NCBI GenBank assembly: GCA_028822475.1
Contig: JAPKDT010000052.1
Span: 1-10,883 of the forward strand
Direction of reading: 5' to 3'
Origin: SAR324 cluster bacterium
GTDB taxonomy: Bacteria > SAR324 > NAC60-12
DNA length: 10,883 bases
The position numbers and the translations under genes are program-made. Position 1 is the first letter of the stretch, and each line of letters opens with the position of its first letter. The notes under the pieces were generated by a model. The model was not told the DNA's origin and searched no databases. It saw only the letters and a program-made list of their open reading frames with translations. Shown piece by piece: positions 1 through 6,926 of this stretch.

Positions 1-284
1 AAATGGCACATCAGGCTGGATTGATCTGTACACCGCATTCCGCCAATCTCTCGCTGGTTACGGTTTTTACGCTGCACATGATGGGAGCTTTGGAAAACGC
101 AGGGCCTTATGTGGAATTTTCCATTGAAGACGCAGATTATTATCCGTGGCAGTACAACATTTACGAACCAGCATTGGTTGCAGTGAATGGAAAAGTACAG
201 ATTCCGGACGCACCTGGATGGGGAGTAGAGATAAATCCGGAATTTCTGGAAAAGACTAAGTATCAGATTAGTACATTGAATTAG
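1..284 (+). CDS. Enolase-superfamily (mandelate racemase/muconate lactonizing enzyme type) protein, C-terminal fragment cut by the window edge
   Basis: Only the last ~93 residues are visible and the reading frame is open to the left edge, so the ATG at position 3 is almost certainly an internal methionine. The fragment begins near the end of the (beta/alpha)7 barrel. The segment CTPHSANLSLV (residues 9-19 from that Met) resembles the strand carrying the general acid/base histidine in this superfamily (His297 of mandelate racemase), making H12 the likely catalytic residue. It is followed by a helix with HMMGALENAGP and an EFSIE segment (residues 38-42) where the last conserved acidic residue normally lies. 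Such enzymes abstract a proton alpha to a carboxylate with Mg2+ help, usually to dehydrate or racemise sugar acids. Substrate cannot be assigned from the C-terminus. The stop codon overlaps the ribosome binding site of the next gene, 9 bp downstream, so the two are probably co-transcribed. Family is fairly sure; function is not. Confidence 0.85.
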   Translation, partial: MAHQAGLICTPHSANLSLVTVFTLHMMGALENAGPYVEFSIEDADYYPWQYNIYEPALVAVNGKVQIPDAPGWGVEINPEFLEKTKYQISTLN

Positions 285-286
285 GA
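283..286 (+). promoter_or_regulatory. Ribosome binding site supporting the GTG start at 294
   Basis: AGGA overlaps the upstream gene's TAG stop and sits 7 nt before the GTG at 294. No ATG is available nearby, and the TTG at 292 is out of frame and read straight into a stop. This supports GTG as the true start and suggests translational coupling between the two enolase-superfamily genes. Confidence 0.55.
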
Positions 287-293
287 ATATGTT

Positions 294-1496
294 GTGAAAA
301 TCAAAGATTTAAAAACGTTTGTAGTAGGAAATCCACCACCACACTTTGGGGGACGTTATTTCATTTTTGTAAAACTAATCACCGATGATGGAATTGAAGG
401 TGTAGGCGAAGTTTACTGCGCTACTTTCGCACCGCATGTGATTATGAAAATGATCGAAGACGTGTTCGATCGTCACGTTGAAGGAACAGATCCTTTCCAC
501 ATTGAAAAACTCTGGCGCAATGTTTATGGCCGTGGTTATACTCTGCGTCCGGATGTTTCGCTGATGGGAGTTTTGAGCGGACTTGAAATCGCTCTTTGGG
601 ATATTTGCGGAAAGACGGTTGACAAACCTGTTTATGAATTACTCGGAGGACGTGTGCACGAAAAATTACGCACATACACGTATCTCTATCCAAGAGACGG
701 AGCAGTTTTTACAGAGGATGAACCACACGTATACAGTGATCCGTACCTTGCAGCGCAAGCCGCAGTCGAATATGTTACTCAAGGGTTCACCGCGATCAAG
801 TTTGATCCGGCGGGGCCGTATTCTGTTTTTGATCCGCGTCAACCTTCACTGGATGAATTGGAGCGTTCCGAATTATTTTGCAGACTGATTCGTGAAGCAG
901 TCGGTTCCAAAGCAGATCTGCTTTTCGGAACTCATGGACAGTTCACGCCATCTGGAGCGATTCGACTGGCGCGAAGATTGGAGGCTTATGATCCGCTATG
1001 GTTTGAGGAACCAACGCCTCCTGAGCGTCCGGAAGAAATGGCAAAAGTCGCACGAAAAACCAGCATTCCAATTGCCACTGGAGAACGGTTGACAACAAAA
1101 TACGAATTTTCACGAGTGTTGGAAACAGGTGCCGCGTCGATTTTACAACCAGCACTCGGGCGTGTCGGCGGAATTCTGGAAGCCAAGAAAATCGCGGGAA
1201 TGGCCGAGGCATCTTATGCTCAAATAGCACCTCACCTATATTGCGGTCCTATCGAAGGCGCGGCTAATATTCAACTCAGCACCTGCTCACCGAACTTCCT
1301 GATGTTAGAAGGTATACAGCGTTGGGATGGTTTTCATGCGGAAATACTTAAGAAGCCAATTCGTTGGGAATCAGGATATGTAATTCCTCCAACTGAACCT
1401 GGACTGGGTGTGGAACTTGATGAAGAAGTTGCACTGGCGCATCCATACTCAGACACAGAACTGCATCTTGAAATGGCAGACAAGCCCATTCAATGA
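294..1496 (+). CDS. Enolase-superfamily protein, mandelate racemase / galactonate dehydratase-like
   Basis: A complete 400-residue protein starting at GTG, the usual length for acid-sugar dehydratases such as D-galactonate dehydratase, which remove water from aldonic acids in the cytoplasm using Mg2+. The N-terminal capping domain covers about residues 1-125 (LWDICGKTVDKPVYELLGG at 101-119 is a typical superfamily segment), followed by the barrel. Visible barrel motifs are KFDP (169-172), GTHGQ (212-216), WFEEP (236-240), TGER (262-265), QPALGRVGGI (285-294) and APHLYCGP (312-319). E239 or E238 and E264 would be two metal ligands, and H214 and H314 candidate acid/base residues. The position normally holding the first metal-binding Asp (as in DFHGR of DgoD) is Gly212, and the Asp usually found after QP is Ala287. 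The protein therefore belongs to a variant subgroup and a DgoD reaction should not be assumed. It follows another superfamily member by 9 bp and is not its close copy. Family is confident, substrate unknown. Confidence 0.9.
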   Translation: MKIKDLKTFVVGNPPPHFGGRYFIFVKLITDDGIEGVGEVYCATFAPHVIMKMIEDVFDRHVEGTDPFHIEKLWRNVYGRGYTLRPDVSLMGVLSGLEIALWDICGKTVDKPVYELLGGRVHEKLRTYTYLYPRDGAVFTEDEPHVYSDPYLAAQAAVEYVTQGFTAIKFDPAGPYSVFDPRQPSLDELERSELFCRLIREAVGSKADLLFGTHGQFTPSGAIRLARRLEAYDPLWFEEPTPPERPEEMAKVARKTSIPIATGERLTTKYEFSRVLETGAASILQPALGRVGGILEAKKIAGMAEASYAQIAPHLYCGPIEGAANIQLSTCSPNFLMLEGIQRWDGFHAEILKKPIRWESGYVIPPTEPGLGVELDEEVALAHPYSDTELHLEMADKPIQ

Positions 1497-1503
1497 GGGA
1501 ATA

Positions 1504-2286
1504 CTATATTTTTGCAGAAAAAAGAAAACGGTTAACACAGAAAAAATAACTGCCGGAACGTTCCCGCACTTCAAGGTCTGCTAAAAATGCTTTCCTTTGT
1601 TCTTTGTTCAGCACACCTTGTTTCTCGGCATTTTTTGAGATCCATTCCATCATGCCGTGAGAAAAATTACTGGGTGAATATTCAGTGTTAAGGATAGGCA
1701 CAGCTTCAACCTGAATTTTGGAAAATCCGTGTTTTTTCAAAAGTGGTCCTAAATGTACCGGCAGATTTGGACTCGGTACAGCGGAATCCCAGGCTGAAAA
1801 GATGTTTTTGGTTAATGCATCATCGGCACTGTTTAAAACAACGCCGCGCCAGTCGGTTTCCACAATCACAAGACGCCCTCCCGGTTTTAGAATTCGCCGC
1901 ATCTCAGTAAGCACCTTTGAAACATCCTTTACGTAGAGCAAAACCTGGGTGCAGGAAACCGCATCGAAAGCTTGATCTTCTGCAGGTAACTGAGATGCAT
2001 CACCTTCATTAAACTCTATCTGCGGCAAGCCTTCACAGCGCAGCTGCGCGTGGCGGATCATTTCCGGATTTTGATCAATACCGACTACCTTTCCAGACTC
2101 TCCAACCTTTAGCGCCAATTCATGTGCTAGAAATCCAACTCCACAACCAATGTCAAAAACCTTTTCACCAAGCTGCAGAGCTAATCTTTCCAGAGTCTGA
2201 TGACGTTGTTTTACAATATCTTCAAGTTTGTAGCTTTTTTCCAACTCCGTGGCTTCGGAGGCTTTGTTTTTGGGATTTTGGATCAT
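1504..2286 (-). CDS. Class I SAM-dependent methyltransferase (Methyltransf_11/UbiE-like)
   Basis: A 260-residue protein with a Rossmann-type SAM-binding fold. Motif I is VFDIGCGVGFLA (43-54), the ribose-binding acid is D71 in VVGIDQNPEM, the adenine-contacting segment is EGDASQLP (94-101), motif IV is FDAVSCTQVLLYV (107-119), and LKPGGRLVIVETDW (133-146) is the usual post-motif strand. The N-terminal 40 residues are charged and helical. The C-terminal ~90 residues are likely the substrate lid and end in an aromatic-rich FFCVNRFLF strand. No membrane segment or signal peptide is seen. The acceptor could be a small molecule or a lipid/quinone; the sequence does not decide. The ATG at 2286 has only a weak purine stretch upstream. 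It converges on the + strand dehydratase gene with 7 bp between stops. It lies 149 bp after the permease gene on the same strand, so it may be the last gene of that transcript or an independent one. Confidence 0.88.
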   Translation of the reverse strand: MIQNPKNKASEATELEKSYKLEDIVKQRHQTLERLALQLGEKVFDIGCGVGFLAHELALKVGESGKVVGIDQNPEMIRHAQLRCEGLPQIEFNEGDASQLPAEDQAFDAVSCTQVLLYVKDVSKVLTEMRRILKPGGRLVIVETDWRGVVLNSADDALTKNIFSAWDSAVPSPNLPVHLGPLLKKHGFSKIQVEAVPILNTEYSPSNFSHGMMEWISKNAEKQGVLNKEQRKAFLADLEVRERSGSYFFCVNRFLFSAKI

Positions 2287-2335
2287 ATAGTTCTTTTGTC
2301 AATGATTGGTGGTTTAGCAAAAGTCTGAAATCGTA

Positions 2336-2356
2336 ATGATTTGAGTGGACAATCAT
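2336..2356. repeat. 6-bp perfect inverted repeat with 9-nt spacer
   Basis: ATGATT (2336-2341) and AATCAT (2351-2356) are exact reverse complements. The element lies about 50 bp upstream of the methyltransferase start on the minus strand. It could be an operator or chance in AT-rich DNA; no consensus is recognised. Confidence 0.25.
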
Positions 2357-2366
2357 AATAGAAATC

Positions 2367-2381
2367 TTGCTTTGTAAGCAA
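2367..2381. repeat. Perfect 6-bp hairpin, 3-nt loop
   Basis: TTGCTT-TGT-AAGCAA forms a compact stem-loop between the permease stop and the methyltransferase start. On the minus strand it is followed by the T-rich GATTTCTATT, not a clean T run. On the + strand a T6 run occurs at 2389-2394, seven bases past the stem. It may be a weak transcription pause or terminator; functional status is unknown. Confidence 0.3.
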
Positions 2382-2416
2382 TGACACGTTTTTTAGAATT
2401 ATTACAGTCTCAACAA

Positions 2417-2429
2417 GATAGAGGCTATC
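2417..2429 (-). terminator. Weak stem-loop just after the EamA permease stop
   Basis: On the minus strand, GATAG-CCT-CTATC begins about 6 nt after the permease stop codon and is followed by TTGTTGAG. The stem is 5 bp with only two G-C pairs and the T-tract is interrupted. It is at best a weak terminator, reported mainly because of its position. Confidence 0.25.
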
Positions 2430-2435
2430 ATTATT

Positions 2436-3335
2436 CTAAGTAAAATTAAATTTACGTGTTAGGTCGCTCGCCAGAAAAAGCGCTATTATTACAACCAGCA
2501 CACCGAGGCTTTGAGAAAGTTCCAGGCGCTCTCCAAGCATTAACATAGCCGCACCGATAGAAACAAATGGTTCGAGGTTGAGCATAATACTTGTTTGCGC
2601 GGAACCGATATGTCTGGTGGCAGCAAATAAAAACAGTTGACCTATAACGAACAAGATGCAAATGGAGGTAATTCCAGCCCAGCCAAGTGGTGTTTGAGAT
2701 AGCGAAAAAGTATCAGAAAGCAGAAGAATAATACCAACAAAAACTGCACCAACTGTGTTTGAAAAAAACACAAGATTACGCATAGAAATTAACTGAACTG
2801 ATTTAGCGCCGCCTACAATCATTCCAGAAGCTCCTAAAGCACCAGCAAGTACCAGCGAAATTCCACGCCAATCAAGGACTTCCCAGTTCGGACCCAATGT
2901 CAGTGCAAGTCCAAAAAACGCGATGACAAAAGCAAGGAGTTTCAGGCGTCCCGGCACTTCACCATCTATGAAATAATTTAGCAGCAGAACCCAAAAAGGG
3001 AAGGTGAAAAAAAGTAAAACGCTGAGGCTGACCGGAATATATTTAACAGAACCTAAATAACCCAGGCTCATCACCGCAATTGAAATTCCGGTTACTACAA
3101 TTAAAACCCGGATATGCCAAGTGTTTGAAAACTCTGGTTTGGATTTTCTTGAAAGCAGGTTTTTCTGGCGAGACCACGCTGACAGGATTCCCATCAATAA
3201 ACTTCCCGCGAGCAGTCTAAAAAACACTACTGTCGACGGTGATGCACCTTCATCATAGGTTATTTTTGCCAATGTGGTGATTATTCCAAATGAACAGGCA
3301 CAACCTATAACATACAGATAACCGCGGGGTATCAT
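2436..3335 (-). CDS. EamA/DMT-superfamily permease, 10 predicted membrane helices
   Basis: A 299-residue inner-membrane protein of the drug/metabolite transporter superfamily, at the usual length for the ten-helix form. It has the expected internal duplication. The first EamA repeat covers about residues 5-147, ending in the SVLLFFTFPFWVLLLNYFIDGE region (105-126) and a final helix to ~148. The second covers ~158-290, with the matching TSIMLNLEPFVSIGAAMLMLGE segment (248-269) and a last helix at ~275-290. The N...P...GE signature near the end of each repeat is characteristic. Substrates in this family range from amino acids and purines to small amines, with both efflux and uptake known, so none can be named. 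The ATG overlaps the stop of the dimethylglycine dehydrogenase gene by 4 bp (ATGA, 3332-3335). This implies coupled translation and a substrate tied to N-methylglycine/one-carbon metabolism; that link is inference from context. Confidence 0.92.
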   Translation of the reverse strand: MIPRGYLYVIGCACSFGIITTLAKITYDEGASPSTVVFFRLLAGSLLMGILSAWSRQKNLLSRKSKPEFSNTWHIRVLIVVTGISIAVMSLGYLGSVKYIPVSLSVLLFFTFPFWVLLLNYFIDGEVPGRLKLLAFVIAFFGLALTLGPNWEVLDWRGISLVLAGALGASGMIVGGAKSVQLISMRNLVFFSNTVGAVFVGIILLLSDTFSLSQTPLGWAGITSICILFVIGQLFLFAATRHIGSAQTSIMLNLEPFVSIGAAMLMLGERLELSQSLGVLVVIIALFLASDLTRKFNFT

Positions 3336-5827
3336 TTTCGTACCCGTTCCATTTTTGGATCGTAAAGTGGCCCGTGCTGAAGCTTACAGGAATGACGGAC
3401 AGCAGCAACTTCCAACTCATAAGTTCCAGAATTTATGTAGTCATTGTCTACGCCTCCAGGATTGCGTACGTAGCCGTAACCGATGTTTTTGTTTACAGTA
3501 TATCCCCAACCTCCGCTGGTCAACCAGCCCGCGATATTTCCGTTACGTAAAATAGTTTCGCGACCCAGCAAGACCACATCCGGATCATCGATTGTTAAAC
3601 AAACTAATTGTTTTTGCAGAGCTTGTTTGTTTTGAGACAGCAAAGCATCACGACCTGTAAATCCGGTTCCAGAATTTAATTTTACAGCCCAACCAAGTCC
3701 GGCTTCAAAAGGTGTTGTATCTGGTGTGATGTCTGCAGCCCAGGCGCGATAGCCTTTTTCGAGTCGTAAGGACTCAATCGCACGATAACCCGCATTTACG
3801 ATACCGAAATCTTTTCCGGATTCCATTAAAGCATTGTAAAGGTTTTCGGCGGAATCACGTGGCATATGAAGTTCCCAACCCAGCTCTCCTACATAAGTTA
3901 CTCGCAATGCTAAAACTGTCGGAATATCCGCTGCGAATTTTTCATTAATTCCAATGGTGCGGCAAGATCCAAAAGGAAAGCTGTCATTATCCAGATCGTC
4001 TTCTGAGACTCGAGAAAGCACTTCACGAGCCAGTGGTCCCATTAATGAGAACGTTGCCCAATCTTCACTAATGTCAAGTAGCTCAACGTTTTCATCGTCA
4101 AGAAATTGACTCCGGATCCAGACTGCATCGTGTGTCCGGAAGGCGGTTCCGCTAACCAGATAAAACTCATCATCTGCTAGACGTGCCACGGTCAAATCAC
4201 ATTCAATTCCACCTTTGCTATTTAGCATTTGCGTGTAAGTCATTGAACCGGTTGGTTTAGCAACATTATTAGCGCATATCCTCGATAGAGCTTTTTCCGC
4301 ATCGACACCAATTACGCGGAATTTCGCAAATGAACTTTGATCAAATACAGCAACCCCTTCACGCACCGCACGGTGTTCATCACCGACATGCGGAAACCAG
4401 TTTTGCCTCCCATAAGAATAAATATCATGTGCCTCCACATCAGGTTCATTTCCTTTTGGAGCAAACCAGTTGGGACGTTCCCAACCAAGTTTCGAACCAA
4501 AACAGGCACCTTGTTCTTTCAGTTTTTCATAGATTGGGGAAGTTAGATACGGGCGACCACTTTCGTGTTCTTCGTGCGGCCAACTTAGGGTGTAATGTTT
4601 TCCGTAAAGTTCAAGTGTGCGGTTACGAACCCATGTTTCGTCGTGGTGAATCCCGCTGAAACGGCGGATGTCAACTACCCACAAATCCATTGGCGGTTCT
4701 CCGGCAACTATCCACTCTGCGAGTGCTTTTCCGGCACCTCCGGCAGATGCGATTCCGAAAGCATTGAATCCCGCGCCGACAAAGAAATTATTAACTTCTG
4801 GTGCTTCGCCTAAAATGAAATTTCCATCCGGGGTGAAAGATTCAGGGCCATTGATAAATTTTCGAATTCCGGCGTTTTCAAGTGCAGGGACACGTTCGAC
4901 GGCAGGAAGCATCAGTTGTTCAAAATGATCAAAATTTTCTGGTAGTAACTGAAAGATAAAATCTTCAGGAATGCCTTCAGCAGCCCAGCCAATAGGATTC
5001 GGTTCATAACCACCCATTACTAAACCGCCAACGTCTTCTTTCCAGTAAGTAAGTTTGTCCGGATCCCGTAAAGTAGGCAAATCCGGAGTAACTCCTTCAA
5101 TCTGTTCGGTGATCAAATACTGATGTTCTACCGAAACTAAAGGTACATTAACACCTGCCAATTTACCTAGTTCCTTGGCCCATTGTCCAGCGCAATTAAC
5201 TAACGTTTCACAAAGAATTTCACCTTCTTTAGTTAGCACGGCCGCGACTTTTTTAGCACCGTTTTTTCCGGACTCTTCCAGACGAATACCAGTTACAGCA
5301 GTATCTTCAAAAATTTTTACACCATGCATCCTCGCTCCTTTAGCAAGTGCCTGTGTGATGTCAGCAGGATTAGCCTGTCCGTCTGTAGGTAAAAAAGCCG
5401 CACCGATTACGTCACCCACTTCCATCAAAGGCCACAATTCCTGTGCCTCATTCGGATTGAGCAATTCCATTTCCAAACCAAAACTGTGTGCTGTTGTAGC
5501 CTGTCGTTTTAGCTCTATCCAACGTTCGTGGGTACAGGCCAGTCTCAAACCACCGTTCATTTTCCAACCTGTTGCTTGTCCGGTTTCAACCTCAATGCTG
5601 CTGTAAAGTTCAACGCTGTTTTTCAGGACTTTGGTTATGTTGGCGGAATTGCGCAATTGTCCCACCAATCCAGCGGCGTGAAAAGTACTGCCGCAGGTCA
5701 GTTGTCCGCGTTCGAGCAAAAGCACGTCTTTCGCGCCATTCTTGGCCAAATGATAAGCAACGCTACAGCCTATGATACCTCCGCCGATGACGATGATTTG
5801 TGCTTGGTCTGGTAAAATATTTTTCAT
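3332..5827 (-). CDS. Dimethylglycine dehydrogenase-like FAD/folate enzyme (DAO + FAO_M + GcvT domains)
   Basis: An 831-residue cytoplasmic enzyme with no leader. The FAD-binding DAO domain starts with IIVIGGGIIG (11-20) and an LLERG (37-41) second motif, and extends to ~370. STFHAAG (47-53) matches the segment in dimethylglycine and sarcosine dehydrogenases whose histidine (H50 here) carries covalent FAD. A linker (FAO_M) domain at ~370-425 leads to a GcvT-type folate domain (~430-705) with YTQMLNSKGGIECDLT (531-546, D544 a candidate catalytic/folate residue), WATFSLMGP (590-598) and RLEKGYRAW (688-696). A GcvT C-terminal barrel occupies ~735-825. Family members oxidise dimethylglycine or sarcosine and transfer the released methyl group as formaldehyde to tetrahydrofolate, giving methylene-THF and reduced FAD for an electron-transfer partner. 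The exact substrate (dimethylglycine, sarcosine or another N-methyl compound) is not settled. The gene is translationally coupled to the permease. No convincing Shine-Dalgarno site precedes the ATG at 5827. Confidence 0.92.
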   Translation of the reverse strand: MKNILPDQAQIIVIGGGIIGCSVAYHLAKNGAKDVLLLERGQLTCGSTFHAAGLVGQLRNSANITKVLKNSVELYSSIEVETGQATGWKMNGGLRLACTHERWIELKRQATTAHSFGLEMELLNPNEAQELWPLMEVGDVIGAAFLPTDGQANPADITQALAKGARMHGVKIFEDTAVTGIRLEESGKNGAKKVAAVLTKEGEILCETLVNCAGQWAKELGKLAGVNVPLVSVEHQYLITEQIEGVTPDLPTLRDPDKLTYWKEDVGGLVMGGYEPNPIGWAAEGIPEDFIFQLLPENFDHFEQLMLPAVERVPALENAGIRKFINGPESFTPDGNFILGEAPEVNNFFVGAGFNAFGIASAGGAGKALAEWIVAGEPPMDLWVVDIRRFSGIHHDETWVRNRTLELYGKHYTLSWPHEEHESGRPYLTSPIYEKLKEQGACFGSKLGWERPNWFAPKGNEPDVEAHDIYSYGRQNWFPHVGDEHRAVREGVAVFDQSSFAKFRVIGVDAEKALSRICANNVAKPTGSMTYTQMLNSKGGIECDLTVARLADDEFYLVSGTAFRTHDAVWIRSQFLDDENVELLDISEDWATFSLMGPLAREVLSRVSEDDLDNDSFPFGSCRTIGINEKFAADIPTVLALRVTYVGELGWELHMPRDSAENLYNALMESGKDFGIVNAGYRAIESLRLEKGYRAWAADITPDTTPFEAGLGWAVKLNSGTGFTGRDALLSQNKQALQKQLVCLTIDDPDVVLLGRETILRNGNIAGWLTSGGWGYTVNKNIGYGYVRNPGGVDNDYINSGTYELEVAAVRHSCKLQHGPLYDPKMERVRK

Positions 5828-5960
5828 TATTTACAAAGGTAAAATGCAGAAGTGATTTGGAACTACCGTAATCCAACTATAAAATACTAAGATTTATATA
5901 CAGCAAAGATAAAAGTAGTTCGAGCTAACGAAGTGTAACTCAACGATTATTTAACATCTT

Positions 5961-5991
5961 CAAAATAACGGGTTATGCTTCACTAACCTGT
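5961..5991 (-). terminator. Candidate intrinsic terminator of the choline-kinase-like gene
   Basis: On the minus strand, an 8-bp stem (positions 5968-5975 against 5984-5991, with one G-T pair) encloses an 8-nt loop and runs directly into TTATTTT. It begins about 45 nt beyond the stop codon at 6037. Stem length, position and T-rich tail fit a modest rho-independent terminator, which would separate this gene from dimethylglycine dehydrogenase. Confidence 0.42.
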
Positions 5992-5992
5992 C

Positions 5993-6006
5993 ATACTGGA
6001 AAGTAT
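5993..6006. repeat. 5-bp perfect inverted repeat with GGAA loop
   Basis: ATACT (5993-5997), GGAA, AGTAT (6002-6006), located immediately beside the candidate terminator. It may contribute to transcript 3'-end structure; it is short enough to be chance. Confidence 0.2.
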
Positions 6007-6036
6007 TATTATGACTTGTGACTTATAAGGTCTGAA

Positions 6037-6915
6037 TTACAATTTTTCAAACTGCGCATAAGTTTTTTCAAAACGATCCAAATTTTCTGTGGTGTACTGC
6101 AGATAATCAAAATCAAGTGTAGAGTGAATTTCAGAGACCATACTCCACATTGCCTCACGTAGCAAAGAAGCGCACTTCATGGCAAAATAACGTTTCCATA
6201 AGTCCTCTGTAGGCTCTTGCTCAAAATAGCTTGCTAACAATAGACGTTCTAGAATTTCAGTATATTCGTTATTGGAAGCAAGGTTTGCCAGATCAAACAA
6301 TGGACTGTTAAAACCTGCATAGTCCCAGTCAATCAGCCACAATCTCTGGCCATCGTTAATAAAATTCCCTGCGAGCAAATCGTTGTGTCCAAAATGTATT
6401 TCAACTGCCCCAACCGTTTTTTCCAGTTGCCTGTTGATTTCCATAAATCTTGAAAGTTGCGGAATCATCCTACTTTGGCCTTCCCGCATAGTTTTTGCGT
6501 AACCCCGTATCACTTGGAAAACCCAAAGAATCAAAGTGCTGCCAGGAAGATTTTGGGGCATCTCCAGGTGACACTTTTTCAGTAGAGAAACTACTTTCTG
6601 GATAGTTGAGTGATCACGCAGATTTTCAGGTTCCAGCGTCTTACCATCAATGAAACGCAGGACCATTGCTCCGGATTCTGCATGAACTACTTCAGGAGAA
6701 ATCCCACAGGAAAAAGCAGCTTGGCTCGCCGCTAGTTCATTGAAACGGTAAACTCCATGCTCCGGAATATCAACGCCCAAGCGTACAAAAAAAAGTTCAT
6801 TTCCATGCTCCACCCGAAAATTATGGTTGGTGATTCCGCCTTCCATAGCTTCGCAGCGAATCGGCTGTTGCCAACACGTCAGTCTTTCAACCTGTTTACT
6901 TAAATCAGCAGTCAT
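6037..6915 (-). CDS. Choline/ethanolamine kinase-like (APH-fold) phosphotransferase
   Basis: A 292-residue cytoplasmic protein with the aminoglycoside-phosphotransferase/choline-kinase fold. An N-lobe nucleotide loop GGITNHNF is near residues 26-33. The catalytic Brenner motif HNDLLAGN lies at 177-184 (catalytic Asp ~179, metal-binding Asn ~184). The metal-binding choline-kinase motif LWLIDWDYAGFNSPLFDLAN spans ~192-211. Numbers count from the ATG at 6915; an in-frame TTG directly before it (6918) is possible but less likely. The family phosphorylates choline, ethanolamine or related hydroxylated amines with ATP, and LicA-type bacterial forms feed phosphocholine decoration. Here the neighbours are dimethylglycine dehydrogenase and a remnant of an amine-dehydrogenase-like flavoprotein, pointing to amino-alcohol or betaine metabolism; the substrate remains inferred. 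The start lies 11 nt after the remnant's stop, so the two were probably once one operon. A candidate terminator follows it. Confidence 0.88.
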   Translation of the reverse strand: MTADLSKQVERLTCWQQPIRCEAMEGGITNHNFRVEHGNELFFVRLGVDIPEHGVYRFNELAASQAAFSCGISPEVVHAESGAMVLRFIDGKTLEPENLRDHSTIQKVVSLLKKCHLEMPQNLPGSTLILWVFQVIRGYAKTMREGQSRMIPQLSRFMEINRQLEKTVGAVEIHFGHNDLLAGNFINDGQRLWLIDWDYAGFNSPLFDLANLASNNEYTEILERLLLASYFEQEPTEDLWKRYFAMKCASLLREAMWSMVSEIHSTLDFDYLQYTTENLDRFEKTYAQFEKL

Positions 6916-6926
6916 CAATTATTATT

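Noticed and set aside
3..5. ATG at position 3 as a true gene start
   Set aside because: The protein from this Met corresponds only to the C-terminal quarter of the family, and the frame is open to the window edge, so the gene begins outside the window.
943..1230. A 95-codon minus-strand frame
   Set aside because: It is antisense to the well-conserved barrel motifs of the enolase-superfamily gene and has no family features of its own.
2274..2302. A perfect TTGACA on the minus strand, 10 bp before the methyltransferase ATG, with CAAAAT 16 bp downstream
   Set aside because: The implied transcription start would fall inside the coding sequence, and no suitable later start codon precedes the SAM-binding motif. 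Most likely a chance match.
5175..5606. A 143-codon open frame on the + strand
   Set aside because: It lies wholly inside dimethylglycine dehydrogenase on the opposite strand, whose domains are continuous there. Its translation has no recognisable motif and looks like an antisense shadow.
5828..6036. A promoter for dimethylglycine dehydrogenase in the AT-rich gap
   Set aside because: Several TATA-like strings exist, but none has an acceptable -35 at 16-18 bp (the best, TTGCTG with TTTATA, matches about half the consensus). A promoter is expected here but I cannot place it.
6916..6918. TTG as the start codon of the choline-kinase-like gene
   Set aside because: It is directly followed by an in-frame ATG at 6915, the more usual start. 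Neither has a clear Shine-Dalgarno site, and the difference is a single residue.
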